A stretch of 64,000 bases of DNA from Melitaea cinxia (lineage: Eukaryota > Arthropoda > Insecta > Lepidoptera > Nymphalidae), in NCBI RefSeq assembly GCF_905220565.1, contig NC_059406.1:14022001-14086000 (forward strand), written 5' to 3'. Of this stretch, positions 23,792-35,450 are shown piece after piece. A program made the position numbers and the translations under genes. Below the pieces are notes generated by a model. That model worked only from the letters and a program-made list of their open reading frames with translations, made no database searches and had not been told where the DNA came from. Every line of letters starts with the position of its first letter. Position 1 is the stretch's first letter.

Positions 23792-24260
23792 GAAGACTTT
23801 AAACACATTACACTGGTAGAGCTCACTGTACCGTGGGAAACCAACATTCCTAAAGACCACACAATAAAAATAAATAAATATTACAATCTAACAAACGAAC
23901 TTAACAAAAATGGTTATGTGCTTAATTTATACACTGTAGAAGTAGGAGTGAGAGGTATACCAGCAAAATCTCTTTATAATCTTCTGAAAGACCTTGGCCT
24001 GTCGAGAACTACAGTAAGTTTTTCTTTTAGAACGAGTGTCTAAGGTTCAACAGGTTCCTACCAAATTTGGCTAGGCAGGGCAGGAAACTCGAGCAGTGAA
24101 CGTGAGCGTTGATGCGCATCTCAAAGGAAGCTTCCTTAAACCTACACCTCGGTCGCAAGTCCTGGAAACTGCTCTGAGTTTCTCCGTCTACCACACGATG
24201 GACCCGGCACCCGCACGGTGAATCCATGGAATGCTAAGAAGTTTGTCCCTCTGTTGTAAA
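23792..24260 (+). pseudogene. Remnant of non-LTR retrotransposon C-terminus (RLE-like)
   Basis: An open frame from 23792 to about 24043 encodes HITLVELTVPWETNIPKDH, a middle segment, then LYTVEVGVRGIPAKSLYNLL. It then goes out of register relative to the 17.7-kb copy (the downstream aggcagggcaggaaactcg block matches in another frame). VELTVPWE followed by VEVGxRG is characteristic of endonuclease regions of early-branching LINE-type elements (family knowledge). No start codon or upstream RT is present, so it is a truncated relic. Its orientation is opposite to the 17.7-kb copy. Confidence 0.5.
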
Positions 24261-24332
24261 AAAAACTATGTCACGAACATTTAAAATTGTTACGCACGAC
24301 TTTAATATCGATAAAAAAAATATGGTCAAACT

Positions 24333-24687
24333 GGGATAGATGCCGCAGTGGGATAGATGCTTCATGTTCTAAAAACCTAACATCCAGAACTCACAAATAA
24401 AAATTAATCGCATAAGTAGGAGTCGAAGTCACCCCGTACCTCAGATACCCACAAATATTCGTGTGGGAAGGACGCGTTAGGCTCGTGTGTGTAATTGTCT
24501 CCGTGGCGAAATTTACAAACACGTCAAAGTTTTAAAGGTATTTAAGGTTGTATAATTTTATAAATAGTAATAAATTCCGTTATATTTTTTATCACGTCAA
24601 TATACTGGGTCATTGTGTCTGCATATAGTTGTAAATAGATGCTATTTTGTTTATAATTTATTTAAAAAATACGTGGGCATCTATCCC
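24333..24687. repeat. 12-bp inverted repeats 330 bp apart
   Basis: GGGATAGATGCC (24333-24344) and GGCATCTATCCC (24676-24687) are exact inverses. A second gggatagatgc lies at 24350-24360. This could mark a small DNA element, but no target-site duplication was found. Confidence 0.35.
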
Positions 24688-24786
24688 AATCACAAAGGAT
24701 AGTTGCCCTGATTTTTGAGGTATAGGTGCCCTTAGCATCTATTCCTTCATTCACCATTTACAGAGTAAGTTTATATGTTTAATTTT

Positions 24787-25150
24787 TTTTTAACATTTTT
24801 GAATATCATATCAAAAATTGACCGCTCCAGTGGGATTCGAACCCGCGTCTCCGACTGACCGTGTCGGCGCTCTAGCCAATTAAGCTATGGAACGATGTAC
24901 CCGCTAGAGCGAAATCTTTGATATGATGATTTTTATTTTCGGTTTAAGCGAACCGTGGCGCCGTCTATAGTGAGTTCTTTACAGAGACCCGTAACTTTTT
25001 GATATGATATTCAAAAATGTTTAGAATTCCTAATGTGAGGGTAACACAAAAATAAAATCGTACTTATTAAAAATAGCATGGTGTCATCTCCTGTCAAAGA
25101 TTTTCATTGTAATATGAAACTTTGAATAGTTTTATAATAAGTTTGTATTA
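24787..25150 (-). mobile_element. Foldback element carrying a tRNA-like sequence, copy 1
   Basis: The segment aacatttttgaatatcatat is inverted at about 24991-25020, so the tRNA-like core is flanked by ~28-bp inverse repeats. Outside the right arm the sequence continues (gtgtcatctcctgtcaaaga), shared with the 39.7-kb copy in inverse arrangement. Confidence 0.6.
24823..24894 (-). tRNA. tRNA-like sequence inside repeat (probable pseudo-tRNA)
   Basis: On the minus strand 72 nt fold as a cloverleaf. The acceptor arms are CGTTCCA and TGGAGCG (one G-U), the D arm is GCTT...GAGC, the anticodon stem CCGAC/GTCGG has loop ACGGTCA, and the T arm GCGGG/CCCAC has one mismatch. The loop has C where tRNAs have the near-universal U33. 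Position 34-36 would read GGU (Thr-like). Diverged copies at 39746 and 56832, and its place in a repeat, argue for a pseudogene or SINE head. Confidence 0.45.
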
Positions 25151-25290
25151 ATAAATACTAACAATAAACAACATTAAAATTATATACGTTATCAAGCCTT
25201 GTGTCGACAAAAACTATACTTTTGTGTGTTTAGGGTCTAGTAGTGAAGCCGAATGGTTTTACCACTTTTTTATTTAAATTAAATATTATC

Positions 25291-25664
25291 GACAATTGCT
25301 CTGGTGTAGTGGTTTGAGTCTCCTAAAACACCGACATTTTGCGGGTTTGATTCCCGCTCGGGATAGGTTTTTCGGGATCGGGGTTTTTATTTGTACAAAT
25401 ATTTCTATCTGGTTTGGATGTCTGTGCTTATGGGTCTCCCTACCGTGCTTTGGGAAGCACGTTAAGGCGCCCGTCGGTCCCGGTTGGGATTATAAATACG
25501 TGATAGTGATAGTCACACATCATGAGTATCTAATAGCGATCGTTACTCATAGTAGGGAATAAATCCACCAATTCGCAGTGGAGCAGCGTAGTGGATTAAG
25601 CTCCGATCCTTTTCCAACACGGGGAAAGAGGTCTATGCCCAGAAGTAGGATGTTATAGGCTGAA
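25291..25664 (+). mobile_element. SINE, type 2 head plus common tail, full length
   Basis: Head ttgctctggtgtagtggttt with B-box-like gcgggtttgattcccgctcg, module ggtttggatgtctgtgctta, and common tail through ggatgttataggctga. The 88-codon frame inside is repeat-derived. Confidence 0.8.
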
Positions 25665-26857
25665 TGTTTCCTATTTTTTTACTATCAATTAAGTTAGCTA
25701 ATAATCTTAATGTGTCAATTTTATCTATATTTTCAGTGAACTGTTATACTCATTTTGATAAATTAAAATATCTTTCCGTCGATCCGTGAGGCTTTAAAAA
25801 ATAGAAAAACTACAATAAAATTAGATAATAATAGGGTTACCAGCTCCTTTACACAAAGATTTGTAATTTTAAAACAATGTACCTAAATTGATATTTTATA
25901 AATAAAACCTTAAGGGCTTATGGGAATTGAATAGTGTGAAAGGACTCTTGAGGGTAAAATTAGTTTATGAATATTTATACTAAATATTTAATAAATACCT
26001 ACAATCGATGAAACTATAGGTAAACGCTTATTATAATTACTTTTAATAACTTTAGACGTACAATTAAACTTCTGTTCCTTGAAACAAGTTAAATTAAAAC
26101 AAAATTTCAAAGGTGTTTTCTTAACTTATTAAATTTTATTAGCGTAGTATTCTTGTTGTAAAACAAATAATAATTTTATTAAATAACAAAACAAGTAAGT
26201 AATTAAATAAAAAAAAACAATAAAAAAAATGATAAAATAGTTTGTTATCATTTTTTTTTATTATTTTGTAATCTCCTTTGTGGACTTTCTGTTCTTTTAG
26301 GAACAAACGTTTAAACTAATAACTGGAGCTTCATTTCCATAGAATATGTCGTTTACAGCGACGCTACTTTGCTGCGGATCGGCGGAAATACATAACACTT
26401 ACACACGCGTATAAGCGAGTTTTCCAGAGACATCTTTGTACGTCTTTCTTTAAAACGCGTTTTCTCAGAACCGAGTACTTACATCAGTATATCATCTATA
26501 CTTATTATAAACAATATTAGTTATAATTCTGCCCATTGAAAACACTAACTATAACCTTTTTAGAGAATATTCTATAACTGATATTGAAGCCAAAATTAGT
26601 GTTTCGATTCCATGTCTGCTTATCTATCTGAATTGGGTATGATTTGAGTTCATACCACTGGCTAAGACAAAGGATATATTTCACTCCAAAATTTAAGCAT
26701 GGCTCCCTTAGCAAAAAAAAATGTTAAGATTTGAACGTAGTTGTAATTACTTTTGCTTAATGAATTAAATATACTATAAAAAGTCTAATAAATATTAAAA
26801 ACTATTCGTCTTGATACTTCAGAACTTACAGATACTCTACAGACATGATTTCTGACT
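25665..26857. other. AT-rich, no gene recognised
   Basis: No repeat family or credible exon was seen. Confidence 0.4.
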
Positions 26858-27063
26858 AGCCCGTAGGTGCAGTTTGTAGTGACCCTGCTTTCTGTTCCGC
26901 GGGTTGCGGGTTTGATTGCCACCTGAGTCTGGGTGTAATATTTGTATTTGTATAGGTATTATTTTAATGTATATTTATCAAAAAAAAAAAATAGTTATAA
27001 CAGTTGGCTGTTACCCATAACACAGGCATTAAGTTGCTTACCATAGGAACAGACGACGGTGTG
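26858..27063 (+). mobile_element. SINE, type 3 tRNA-like head
   Basis: Begins gactagcccgtaggtgcagt, with B-box-like gcgggtttgattgccacc, and ends after taagttgcttaccataggaa and cagacgacgg. Confidence 0.7.
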
Positions 27064-27641
27064 TGTACGTTATAAGATATTTATTTATTATTACTCTTAA
27101 TAGTTCTGTTACTCTAGGAATGCACTGTATCGACAACAAATTATTGTTACAGGCTTCCAAAAGCTAGGATAACTGCTTACCTTAGTCATATATAAAAAAG
27201 GGACAGGTGTCTTTATGACGTAATATTTTCTTCTTTTAAGCCTACGACAAATATTATTATAACAACGTAAATATAACACTAAATGTTTTAAAAGTTCTTA
27301 TAACATTTTTTATGGCTTCAATTATAAAAGTAACGTGTGAAATTTTAACGACGGTTCTGAAAGGCGAAGTCATATAAGATGTTCACGTCCGTTAAACACC
27401 TTGACGCTATTTCTTTTAGCACATTTTATAGCGATTCTCATTATTCTATGAAAATTTTGGTAACAAGCCAAAGGCAATTTCAGCAACATGCTTTGGGATA
27501 AAGAGTTCGTGTTGTGAATTTTCTATGAAGTTGTTATGTTATAATATCTATAATGCTTTGAACTTTTACTATACTGTAATAAATTGTAAATGTCTTATTG
27601 CAAGGTAGAATGCCAATAACAATATATGTCATGGTCTAGAT

Positions 27642-27922
27642 CAGCCTTTCCCAAAGTAGGCGATAACACCCCCTTGTTGCCGTTGCAGTACAAAAGGGGG
27701 TTGGTAAGAGAGCCAGAAAAAAAATGATGGCGTTGTGTAGAGGCTTGGGGGCGATTTGTCATTTAATTTATAAGGACTCTTAGACACAGACTGAGCTTTC
27801 GACTCTCGACTACAAGTTATGAACATCAACTAATATTTATTTAAAAGATTGCTCAAAGGGGGCACTATAAAATAATTTATTCTCAAAGTGGGCAGTAGAC
27901 AAAATAAGTTTGGGAGCCCCTG
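27642..27922. mobile_element. hAT-type MITE with TIRs and 8-bp TSD
   Basis: Starts CAGCCTTTCCCAAAGT and ends in the inverse of CAGGGGCTCCCAAACT, giving imperfect ~16-bp terminal inverted repeats of hAT character. Flanks gtctagat (27634-27641) and ttctagat (27923-27930) match 7 of 8, as expected for an 8-bp hAT duplication. It is only 281 bp long with no transposase. Confidence 0.7.
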
Positions 27923-28321
27923 TTCTAGATAATCGTGTGTATATGTTGTCTGACACGGTGTCTTATCCTACTGAAGGGAAAAAACATATATAAAACAAAA
28001 ATAAAACCATAGATACCTACATAAACAGTCAACAATCCATAATTTACCTTGAATATGCTGGTAAGTACCCATTATTATAGATATAAAACAATATCATAGA
28101 TAAAATCAGTCATTAGATACTGAATATTATTGTAAATTGTCACGAGGAATAAAGCGAAGTAATTTAATACTGTATCAGTCGGATCACATTCTCTAATTAA
28201 AGTTACACTAATTGATATACTCGTATGTTATTTGATACCAGATATGACATGGTGACGTACTTTTCTCAAAAGGGCGGTCACCAGTAACGTATATAGAGAC
28301 CTATATACTATATTTAATCTC

Positions 28322-29350
28322 TCAGGAACGTGGTGCTTTCTTTAAACGCCATAGTGTCGACACTAACATGTTATTTTTAATGATTTTTTATTACATGCCA
28401 TGGATGGCAACTTGAAGGTAGACGTGTGTACAAATTTCTCTAAAGCCTTCGATAGAATAAAGCACGATTTGCTAATAAAAAAAATTCGAGTGCCGGTATA
28501 CATAGCAGCATCCTTAGGTGGGTCCAAGTTTACATTAGCAACAGAAGTCAGTCAGTCTTTGCAAAGGGTTTTTCTAACCAATTTCTTTCCGTGCCCTCGG
28601 GCGTTCCTCATGGCGCCCACATTGGTCCATTGCTATTCAGTTTATATAGATGACAAAGGTCAAGGATTCTAAAATATAATCACCCTTTCTTGTATGCTGA
28701 CGACACTAAATTGTATCGAATAATCAGATTTGTAACTGATTGTTATAAATGCCGAGAAGATCTACACTGATTACTCACTTATTGCGAGTCTGATCTATTT
28801 CTTAATAGGATAAATGTTATACAATATCGTATTTTCATAAAAAATGTAATATGTTACGACTATCACATAAATCAAAATGCTTTAAAAAGAGTAACAACAA
28901 TCAGAGACTTGAGTTTAATAATGGATTCGACCCTGCCATTTATTTCATACATTGATCACACTGGCTTCAGCTTTTAGAAGTTTAGGTTTTATACCACGGA
29001 TAAATAAATTCTTTAAAAGTTACACTAAAATTCCTATACTAAATCTTTATCAAAACTTTTCTTGATTGCTGTATGGAGTTTTTGTTACAAAGTTCATATT
29101 AAAAGAATCGAATAAGTTCAAAATTTTTTCATTACATCCAGTAATTATCACCATCATATTACAAATCACTTATAAAAAGATACTTTAGAAAAGTTTATTA
29201 TATTATCTCTTTGTAACAGGCGTAAAATGTTTGATATAATATTTCTTCACAAAATTTTGTACAACTTAGTAGACTCCTCATATAATACTTACTTAGCTGG
29301 TTGTCTTTTGTTTTTCAAGTTCGTCTTTCAGTGCACTGCTAACGGTTATC
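28322..29350 (+). pseudogene. Jockey/CR1-like LINE reverse transcriptase remnant
   Basis: Scattered across three frames are RT palm signatures: motif A FSKAFDR near 28440, motif B SGVPHGAHIGPLLFS near 28600, and motif C YADDTKLY near 28700. Downstream is VTTIRDLSLIMDST near 28900, a thumb-side segment. Frames change at least twice and in-frame stops occur, so the ORF is dead. It lacks the endonuclease and the N-terminal half. The assignment to the jockey-superclade (jockey/CR1/Rex1) is from motif style, not alignment. Confidence 0.65.
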
Positions 29351-29979
29351 ATAAAGGTGAGCATTCGGTACTTACTGTTACTGTTTTATTCATATAATTG
29401 TATTATTATTATCCTTTAGCTAGTTATCCTTATATTTTATGTCCATTAGGTTTCTCTCAGTGAGTTCATGCTACAAACATGTATCGAGTTTTTTTTTTGT
29501 ATAGCCAGCTTTTCTAAATGGATCAAAACTGTTTTATGGTCAATAAGCTATATTGTAACTAGTGAAATGACAATCTAGGTCCACTTTTTCAAAAATGTCG
29601 TCATGTTTATCTACAACTGACCGACTAGGGTGAAACGCATCTTTGATCTCAAATTTTTTTGACTGAAAACGCTGAAACTAATTTTGTGTTACTCTTACTG
29701 ATACTGCATTAGGTTAGTTTCAATTTTCTTTTTCGTCGCTTGACTCGTGTTTTTGTCTTTTATAAAGTAAAACTTTAAAATGTACCGATATTTTTTCATT
29801 GGATTCACCAATTTTGGCAGGCGGGAAACAGTTATTTACTTTTTTATTTCATTTTAAAAGGTTACCTTTTTATGGTATCAAAAGTTACCAACTATAAACA
29901 ATACATCATACAACCTTTATTGCAACTTTCTACTAGAAAATATGAAAAGAATTTTTCCCCGACCTATTATTAATATAAG

Positions 29980-30569
29980 TAAATGTGGTTTTTCGCGCGG
30001 AAAAGAGGTTAATTCTTTCGGACTACACGGCCTTTCCTGAAACAAGAGTTCCAGTAGGTTTTCCCGCCATGGTTCCCTAAATAATACCATAAAAAGAGCT
30101 CATGCGACCATCGACGTTCCTGCTCTTATCGAGCCTACTGGAATTAGTCATGATGATGGCAAGAGACCTGATGGATTGACGTTGGTTTCCTGAGAAAGGG
30201 GACGGGTGCTTTTGTAGGACGCAACTTGCGTTGATACACTTGCTCCGTCTGATGTCAGGGAAACAGCCTTAAAAACGGGAGCCGCAGCGGAAAAAGTTGA
30301 AATGACTAAACGGCACAAATATTCGTCACTAATTCCAAATTTCATCTTTGTGCCGTTTGCAGTCGAAATACTTGGACCTTGGAGTAGCAGTGCTAAAAAT
30401 TTTTTTTAATGAGATAACTCCTCGCCTTATTGCCTCCACTGATGACAAGAGTGCTGGTGCATTTTTTGCCCAGAGAATCGGCATAGCGATTCAACGGAGA
30501 AATGCTGCCAGCATTAAAATTCTTGGCACAATTCCACGCGGACATGATTTGTACCAAAACTTTCTGTAA
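29980..30569 (+). pseudogene. RLE-type retrotransposon endonuclease remnant
   Basis: The plus-strand translation shows a zinc-knuckle-like stretch (FGLHGLS then RHGSLNNTIKRA), GKRPDGLTLV and DATCVDTLAPSDV, then FVPFAVEILGPWSS. A frameshift at the T-run near 30405 leads to FNEITPRLIAST and AFFAQRIGIAIQRRNAAS. RPD followed by D-A-T fits the PD-(D/E)XK layout of restriction-like endonucleases of early LINEs (inference). An in-frame TGA, a TAG and the frameshift make it a pseudogene. The minus-strand frame over it is a shadow. Confidence 0.55.
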
Positions 30570-32139
30570 ATATTTAGTTCCTAAGTTGTAAATTGTAAAT
30601 ATGTATAATGTTTAATAAAATTTTGTCAAATTTGTTACTACCAAATGTGTTATAGAAATATATTATCATTTTTTATGGTATAAGTAATGTTCTAATATAA
30701 TATTTAAACAACGTATATCAGATTTAATGTTTTACGATAGTTTTGACGTAAGATGTTAATAAAGGTAAGATCAGCTTACATGCCTTGTAGACTATGTAGA
30801 ATTTATTATAGTACGTGAATTGAAGACATGAAGAAAATATAGATCGGATAAGCCGACCTATTATTAAACACTATAATCACTACATAGTATAAAACAAAGT
30901 TGCTTCCCGCTATCTGTATGCTTAGATCTTTAAAACTACGTAATGGATAATGATGCGGTTTTCGTTAGTACATAGAGTGATTCTAGGAGAAAGTTTATAT
31001 GTATAATATACAAAGGAAACACAAGGGAGTGGGGTCGGGCTGTTGCAAAATTGAGCAAGATAATTTCTACTGCGCCCTACCTAAATAGATTATAAGAATA
31101 TTGTGTTCCAAATTTGTGTCTATGGACATAGATACAATTTTTTAATAAAACATATTCGATAATCAACAGTTCAGCAAAATGAATCGCTTTTGAATAAACA
31201 AACTCAACTTACATCTGTTAGCGATTTTAAAAACTTTCGAGCTATTCAATCCTTGGATAAATGTTCAACCAATTAAAAATTCTTTAGCTAACAATTTCAG
31301 TGTAGATTTCAAACGAAATTTATTAAGTTCTTATTTAATATTAACTCAAATTAATTAACCCCATTTTACACAGCACTCATTAGCTCATTAACAAGGAAAG
31401 TCGTACAGCGAAATTCCTCCATTCAGTGAAAAAAATTCCAAAGAAATTTTAAAGTCTTAAAGAGCTTGAATTGAACAAATGATTTCAAATTGTAAATTGG
31501 AATAATTCATTGAAAAGAGAAAACTGAAGCGTTGCAGTGGTTCAGCGTACGTTTTTCAACGATTTTCTTCATAAAGATGATTGTATCCGTGATTTTTGAA
31601 TATATTATAACGAAAGAATACGAGTTTTATTTTTTCATTCATACGATTTTGATTAAAATATTTTAAATATAACCGGTATTGAAAAAGTGGCTGCAATGAT
31701 GATTTATTGCTATAACATATAAATGGTTGTATTGCGTAAAAAAGTTTAATTATATAACACACTATACCTCATATAATAGAAAACTAATTTTAATAACGAG
31801 AACCTGAAATTCAACATGGAAAAACACTTGACGTAAAAGTGTAAGCAGTATATCATACACCATTCAATGTTTCTCTCTCGAACCAACGATGTAGTACTTT
31901 GCGTTAGCAAACGTGGATTACGTAAACTGTGTCACAGCAAGCAATGTGAACACACTATTTGAATAGAATCCACCAACGTAATAGAGACGCGTCACCGTCC
32001 GTTAAATTACATCGTTTCTCTGTGGTTGTACTGTATTTGTTTTAGTTTCATTTTGTGTAAACGATTTACTTACATACATTCAAAAACGCCCATAAGTATG
32101 TACATAAGCAAGTGCGCATGAACACAATTACATTTCACG
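30570..32139. other. AT-rich, no gene recognised
   Basis: No repeat family was recognised. A slightly GC-richer patch at 31860-32040 has no clear frame. Confidence 0.4.
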
Positions 32140-32161
32140 CACACACACACACACACACACA
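32140..32161. repeat. (CA)n microsatellite
   Basis: About 11 CA units within a larger purine/pyrimidine-alternating region. Confidence 0.85.
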
Positions 32162-32555
32162 AACATGCGTGCACGAGAGCACACACCCCCAGTGTGTATT
32201 ACTTGTTTCTACATGTTGTAACAATTACGTTTGTTAAAATTATTTGATAACAAAAAAAAAACCAAATTCTCAATAACAAGCGTAAAGGTTTTAAAATCTA
32301 GAATATATCATACTATTTTTACAAAAGTTTTTATTAAGAACCTGATGGACAGATACGTAATTAAGACTGCAAGTGAAAAAGTGAGATGTTCGTTATGAAA
32401 TAGAATTTTATTATCGTCGGTGTAATTGCTGTCACTCTATTTTTTACGATGATTGAGTTTTGTTAATTTCGAATTTCTCGACTGGATCTCAGTAAGGAAT
32501 ATACATTTAAAAGTTGAATTAAAAAGAAAATTGTGTTGGCGGGTCGCTAGTGTTA

Positions 32556-32655
32556 TATAAATACAAATATTACACCCAGATTCAAGCGAAAATCGAAGCC
32601 ACAACCCGCGGAACAGAAAGCAGAGCCCTTACAAACTGCGCCAAATGGTTAGTCA
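32556..32655 (-). repeat. SINE type 3 head fragment
   Basis: Inverse of the tRNA-like head (ccacaacccgcggaacagaa to gcgccaaatggttagtca). The rest is missing. Confidence 0.6.
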
Positions 32656-32683
32656 TAATATGCTTTTTATTGCATTTTTTGTT

Positions 32684-32993
32684 TCGCTTTATCCTGTAAT
32701 ATTCTACTGCTGGGCATATGCCTCTTTCCCCATGTAAGAGAAGGATCAGAGCTTAATCCACCACGCTGCTCCAATGCTGGTTGGCGAATATATTCCCTAC
32801 CACTAAACCGGGACCGACGGCTTAACGTGCTGTCACGTACACGGTGGGGAGACCCACAAGGACTGCACAAACACCCCGACCGCGGCAAACATCTGTATGA
32901 CCAATACAAATGTTTGTCATGTGCGGGGATCGAACTCGCAACCGCTAGCGCAACAGCCACAAACCAGTGCTGTGACAGTTGCGCCAACGCGTC
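32684..32993 (-). mobile_element. SINE, type 1 head plus common tail
   Basis: Full head (cgttggcgcaactgtcacag on the minus strand, with a cgagttcgatccccg B box) and tail. About 30 bp of the tail middle is deleted compared with 42926-43264. Overlapping frames on both strands are repeat-derived. Confidence 0.75.
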
Positions 32994-33454
32994 TACTTGC
33001 TTTTATAAATAAACAAATAAAAAAATTTAGAGACCGAACTAGACGTGATATTCATCCATCTGTTTAATGGATGAAAATTAAATAATTATCTCCGTTAGTA
33101 TGTTAAAGATAAATCGCGAAAGGATTGGGTGGAAAATTCCTGACCGGGCTATATTAAATTCGTCAACCTCCATTCTAACTAGACTCTTAGCAGGCTACTC
33201 TATGTCATCGAATTCCCATGAAAAAGTGCTCATTTTGATGTAAGATTTATTAATTAAACACGTGGGTGAAAGTATCTAGAACAATATATATTAATATACC
33301 CGTTTATACCTGCCAGCTCAGTAGTTATGCCAGTAAAATAATACATAACAACGTATGCATTTTCTTATAGGCTGTCGGTAGGTATTTTTATACTTTAAAC
33401 TCGTAAGTACATTATTAAATAAAAATAAATTTTTCAATTTTGAATTAAATATAA
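32994..33454. other. No gene recognised
   Basis: AT-rich sequence without recognisable content. Confidence 0.4.
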
Positions 33455-33675
33455 TATAACCGACCGATGGCGGGATAACCACCCAACTGCTGCCGTTGAA
33501 ATACACAGGCCGAAGACGGGAAGCAGCGTCTTCGGTGCGACAAAGCCAGCCCTGCGGTACCGACCGACCTGCCCAGCGTGGTGACTATAGACAAAACACA
33601 TGAGTTCACGCCATTTTTGGCGTGAACTTCTAGAGGCTTATGCTCAGCAGTGGACTGCGATACGCTGAAGTGATG
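33455..33675 (+). mobile_element. (GAT)-tail retroposon, 5'-truncated
   Basis: Body from ccgaccgatggcgggataac through the tail gctcagcagtggactgcgat. The (GAT) tract is lost. Confidence 0.7.
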
Positions 33676-35009
33676 AATTAAATACAGCTTGGCCAGGAAT
33701 TTTCAGCCAACCCTTTAAATGTAAAATAATTTTCATCCATTAAGCAGGTTCCGGGTCTTCTACTATTAAAATCATTTAGTCTTTATTGTACTTTAATATA
33801 AGTAATGCATTTAAGTAATTTCATTCATAATTAAAAAAAAAAAACGTAATAAATAAAAATAAAATAAAATAAAATTCACATTTCCCGAAGACGTCAAACA
33901 AATACATGCAATTGAATTGAAAATTTTTTTGTTGGAGTTTGCAAGTACTTAATGTGTTATTCCGAAAAAAAAACTTAGTTTTATTGTTATGGCAAATCTG
34001 TAACAGATATAACTAAATTAAATTACGTGAAATTTAATAATTTTTTAAATTAAATACGGCATAAAGAAATAAAGTTTGTTTCAGTAAGTAATTTACTATC
34101 AAACATAAGTAATAATACTACAGTATGTAAAACTTAGACGTTGTATGCCTGCAATGCAAGTCTTAAGTTCTCAAGTCATTAAAGGCAGTAATTAAAATTG
34201 TTAGCAATTAGTTCTAGTCGACAAGATCATTAGCGTTTGTCTTAATTATAATATTTGTTCTATGTGGTTCCTAAACAAGTCTGATAAATTAAATCTTATG
34301 TTATATTTACCTGACTTCAAAACAAGGACGAGGATTTCAATTCGAATTTATTTTTTTATGCATATTACCTCATAGCTTTTTACCAGGTGTAACGATTTGA
34401 ATAATTCTTCTTGTATTCGCAAGCTGGTCGTTGTCATGTGGTTTCGTATAAATTTAGGCGAGGTTGATGAGTATTTTTGATTTATTGTTAATAATGCATA
34501 TTTTTTGTTATTTCTTAGTAATTTATTTTTTATTTATGTAAATTTAAGTCGTTTATGTTTGTTCGAGAACAAGTACAATTATTATGTAAATATATATGTT
34601 TGACAACAGTAAAATTATTTATTCATATAAAATCAGTAAGAAACATTTTTTTTATGTATACGTCATCCGTTTTAATAAATGTGAAATTAGTACATTATTT
34701 ATTTCTTGTGTTGTCAAAAAAAAATCATGATATTTTTATTTTGTTTAAAACTTACTAAGAAATAACATAATTAGTTTGTACTAAAACAATGTTAGAGCAA
34801 AAAGCATAAGGGTAATGTGAAGAGCAAGCTTTATCTAAGAAAATACATTTTCTGAGATAACTGAGTTAGAATTAACAGTAAAGCGACAACCTTATATAGC
34901 AATAATACTTTTATTAAAATAAATTAAAAGTAGCACTAGCTTACAATTATTATGATTATTATTATTAATAAATTTACTATCAAAACCAACATCTTTGATT
35001 GATTAATTG
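33676..35009. other. AT-rich, no gene recognised
   Basis: Very AT-rich. The short Phe/Ile-rich frame at 34555 looks random. Confidence 0.4.
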
Positions 35010-35120
35010 ATTTAGCTTGTGATATTCCACACAGGGCATATATATATCTCTTCCTCTATGTAGGAGAAGGATCGCAGCTTAATTGACCACGCTGCGGGTT
35101 GGTGGATATATCCCTATTGG
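35010..35120 (-). repeat. SINE 3' tail fragment
   Basis: Inverse of the common tail (tagcttgtgatattccacac to ttggtggatatatccctatt), with a small TA insertion. Confidence 0.6.
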
Positions 35121-35164
35121 TCGATCGGATGAATAGATAAAAAAAAAGTCGTGAAAAACAAAAT

Positions 35165-35450
35165 GTATTAACACGCTTTTTCTTTTTTTAAACAATTGGG
35201 TAGGCAAATAAGTGTACGGCTCAACTGATTATAAGCCTAACACAAAGAGCATCGCAAGCGCTTAGCCGACCCTACCCCTTATGGGGGATAAGGAGGACCT
35301 AAGAGCTCTGGTCACCTTATTCACCAACAGGAACACAATATTGCTTGAAAGCAGTATTATTTATCTGTGACCTTCTGTAAGGTCGAGGTACTTCCCCAGA
35401 CGGGCCACTCCAGATTTTCAACAGGATTTCCTGCTGTGCTCTAGCTCAGT
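35165..35450 (-). mobile_element. Poly(A)-tailed retroposon
   Basis: A T-rich start, then gtgtacggctcaactgatta, ggtcaccttattcaccaaca and ttctgtaaggtcgaggtact, ending at the inverse of gcacagcaggaa. Internally shortened relative to 22709-22985. Confidence 0.7.

Noticed and set aside
24823..24894. Functional tRNA gene
   Set aside because: The cloverleaf is good but position 33 is C, the T stem has a mismatch, and diverged copies sit in the same repeat elsewhere, so a pseudo-tRNA is more likely.
30148..30345. Minus-strand 65-codon frame
   Set aside because: Shadow of the plus-strand retroelement endonuclease relic.
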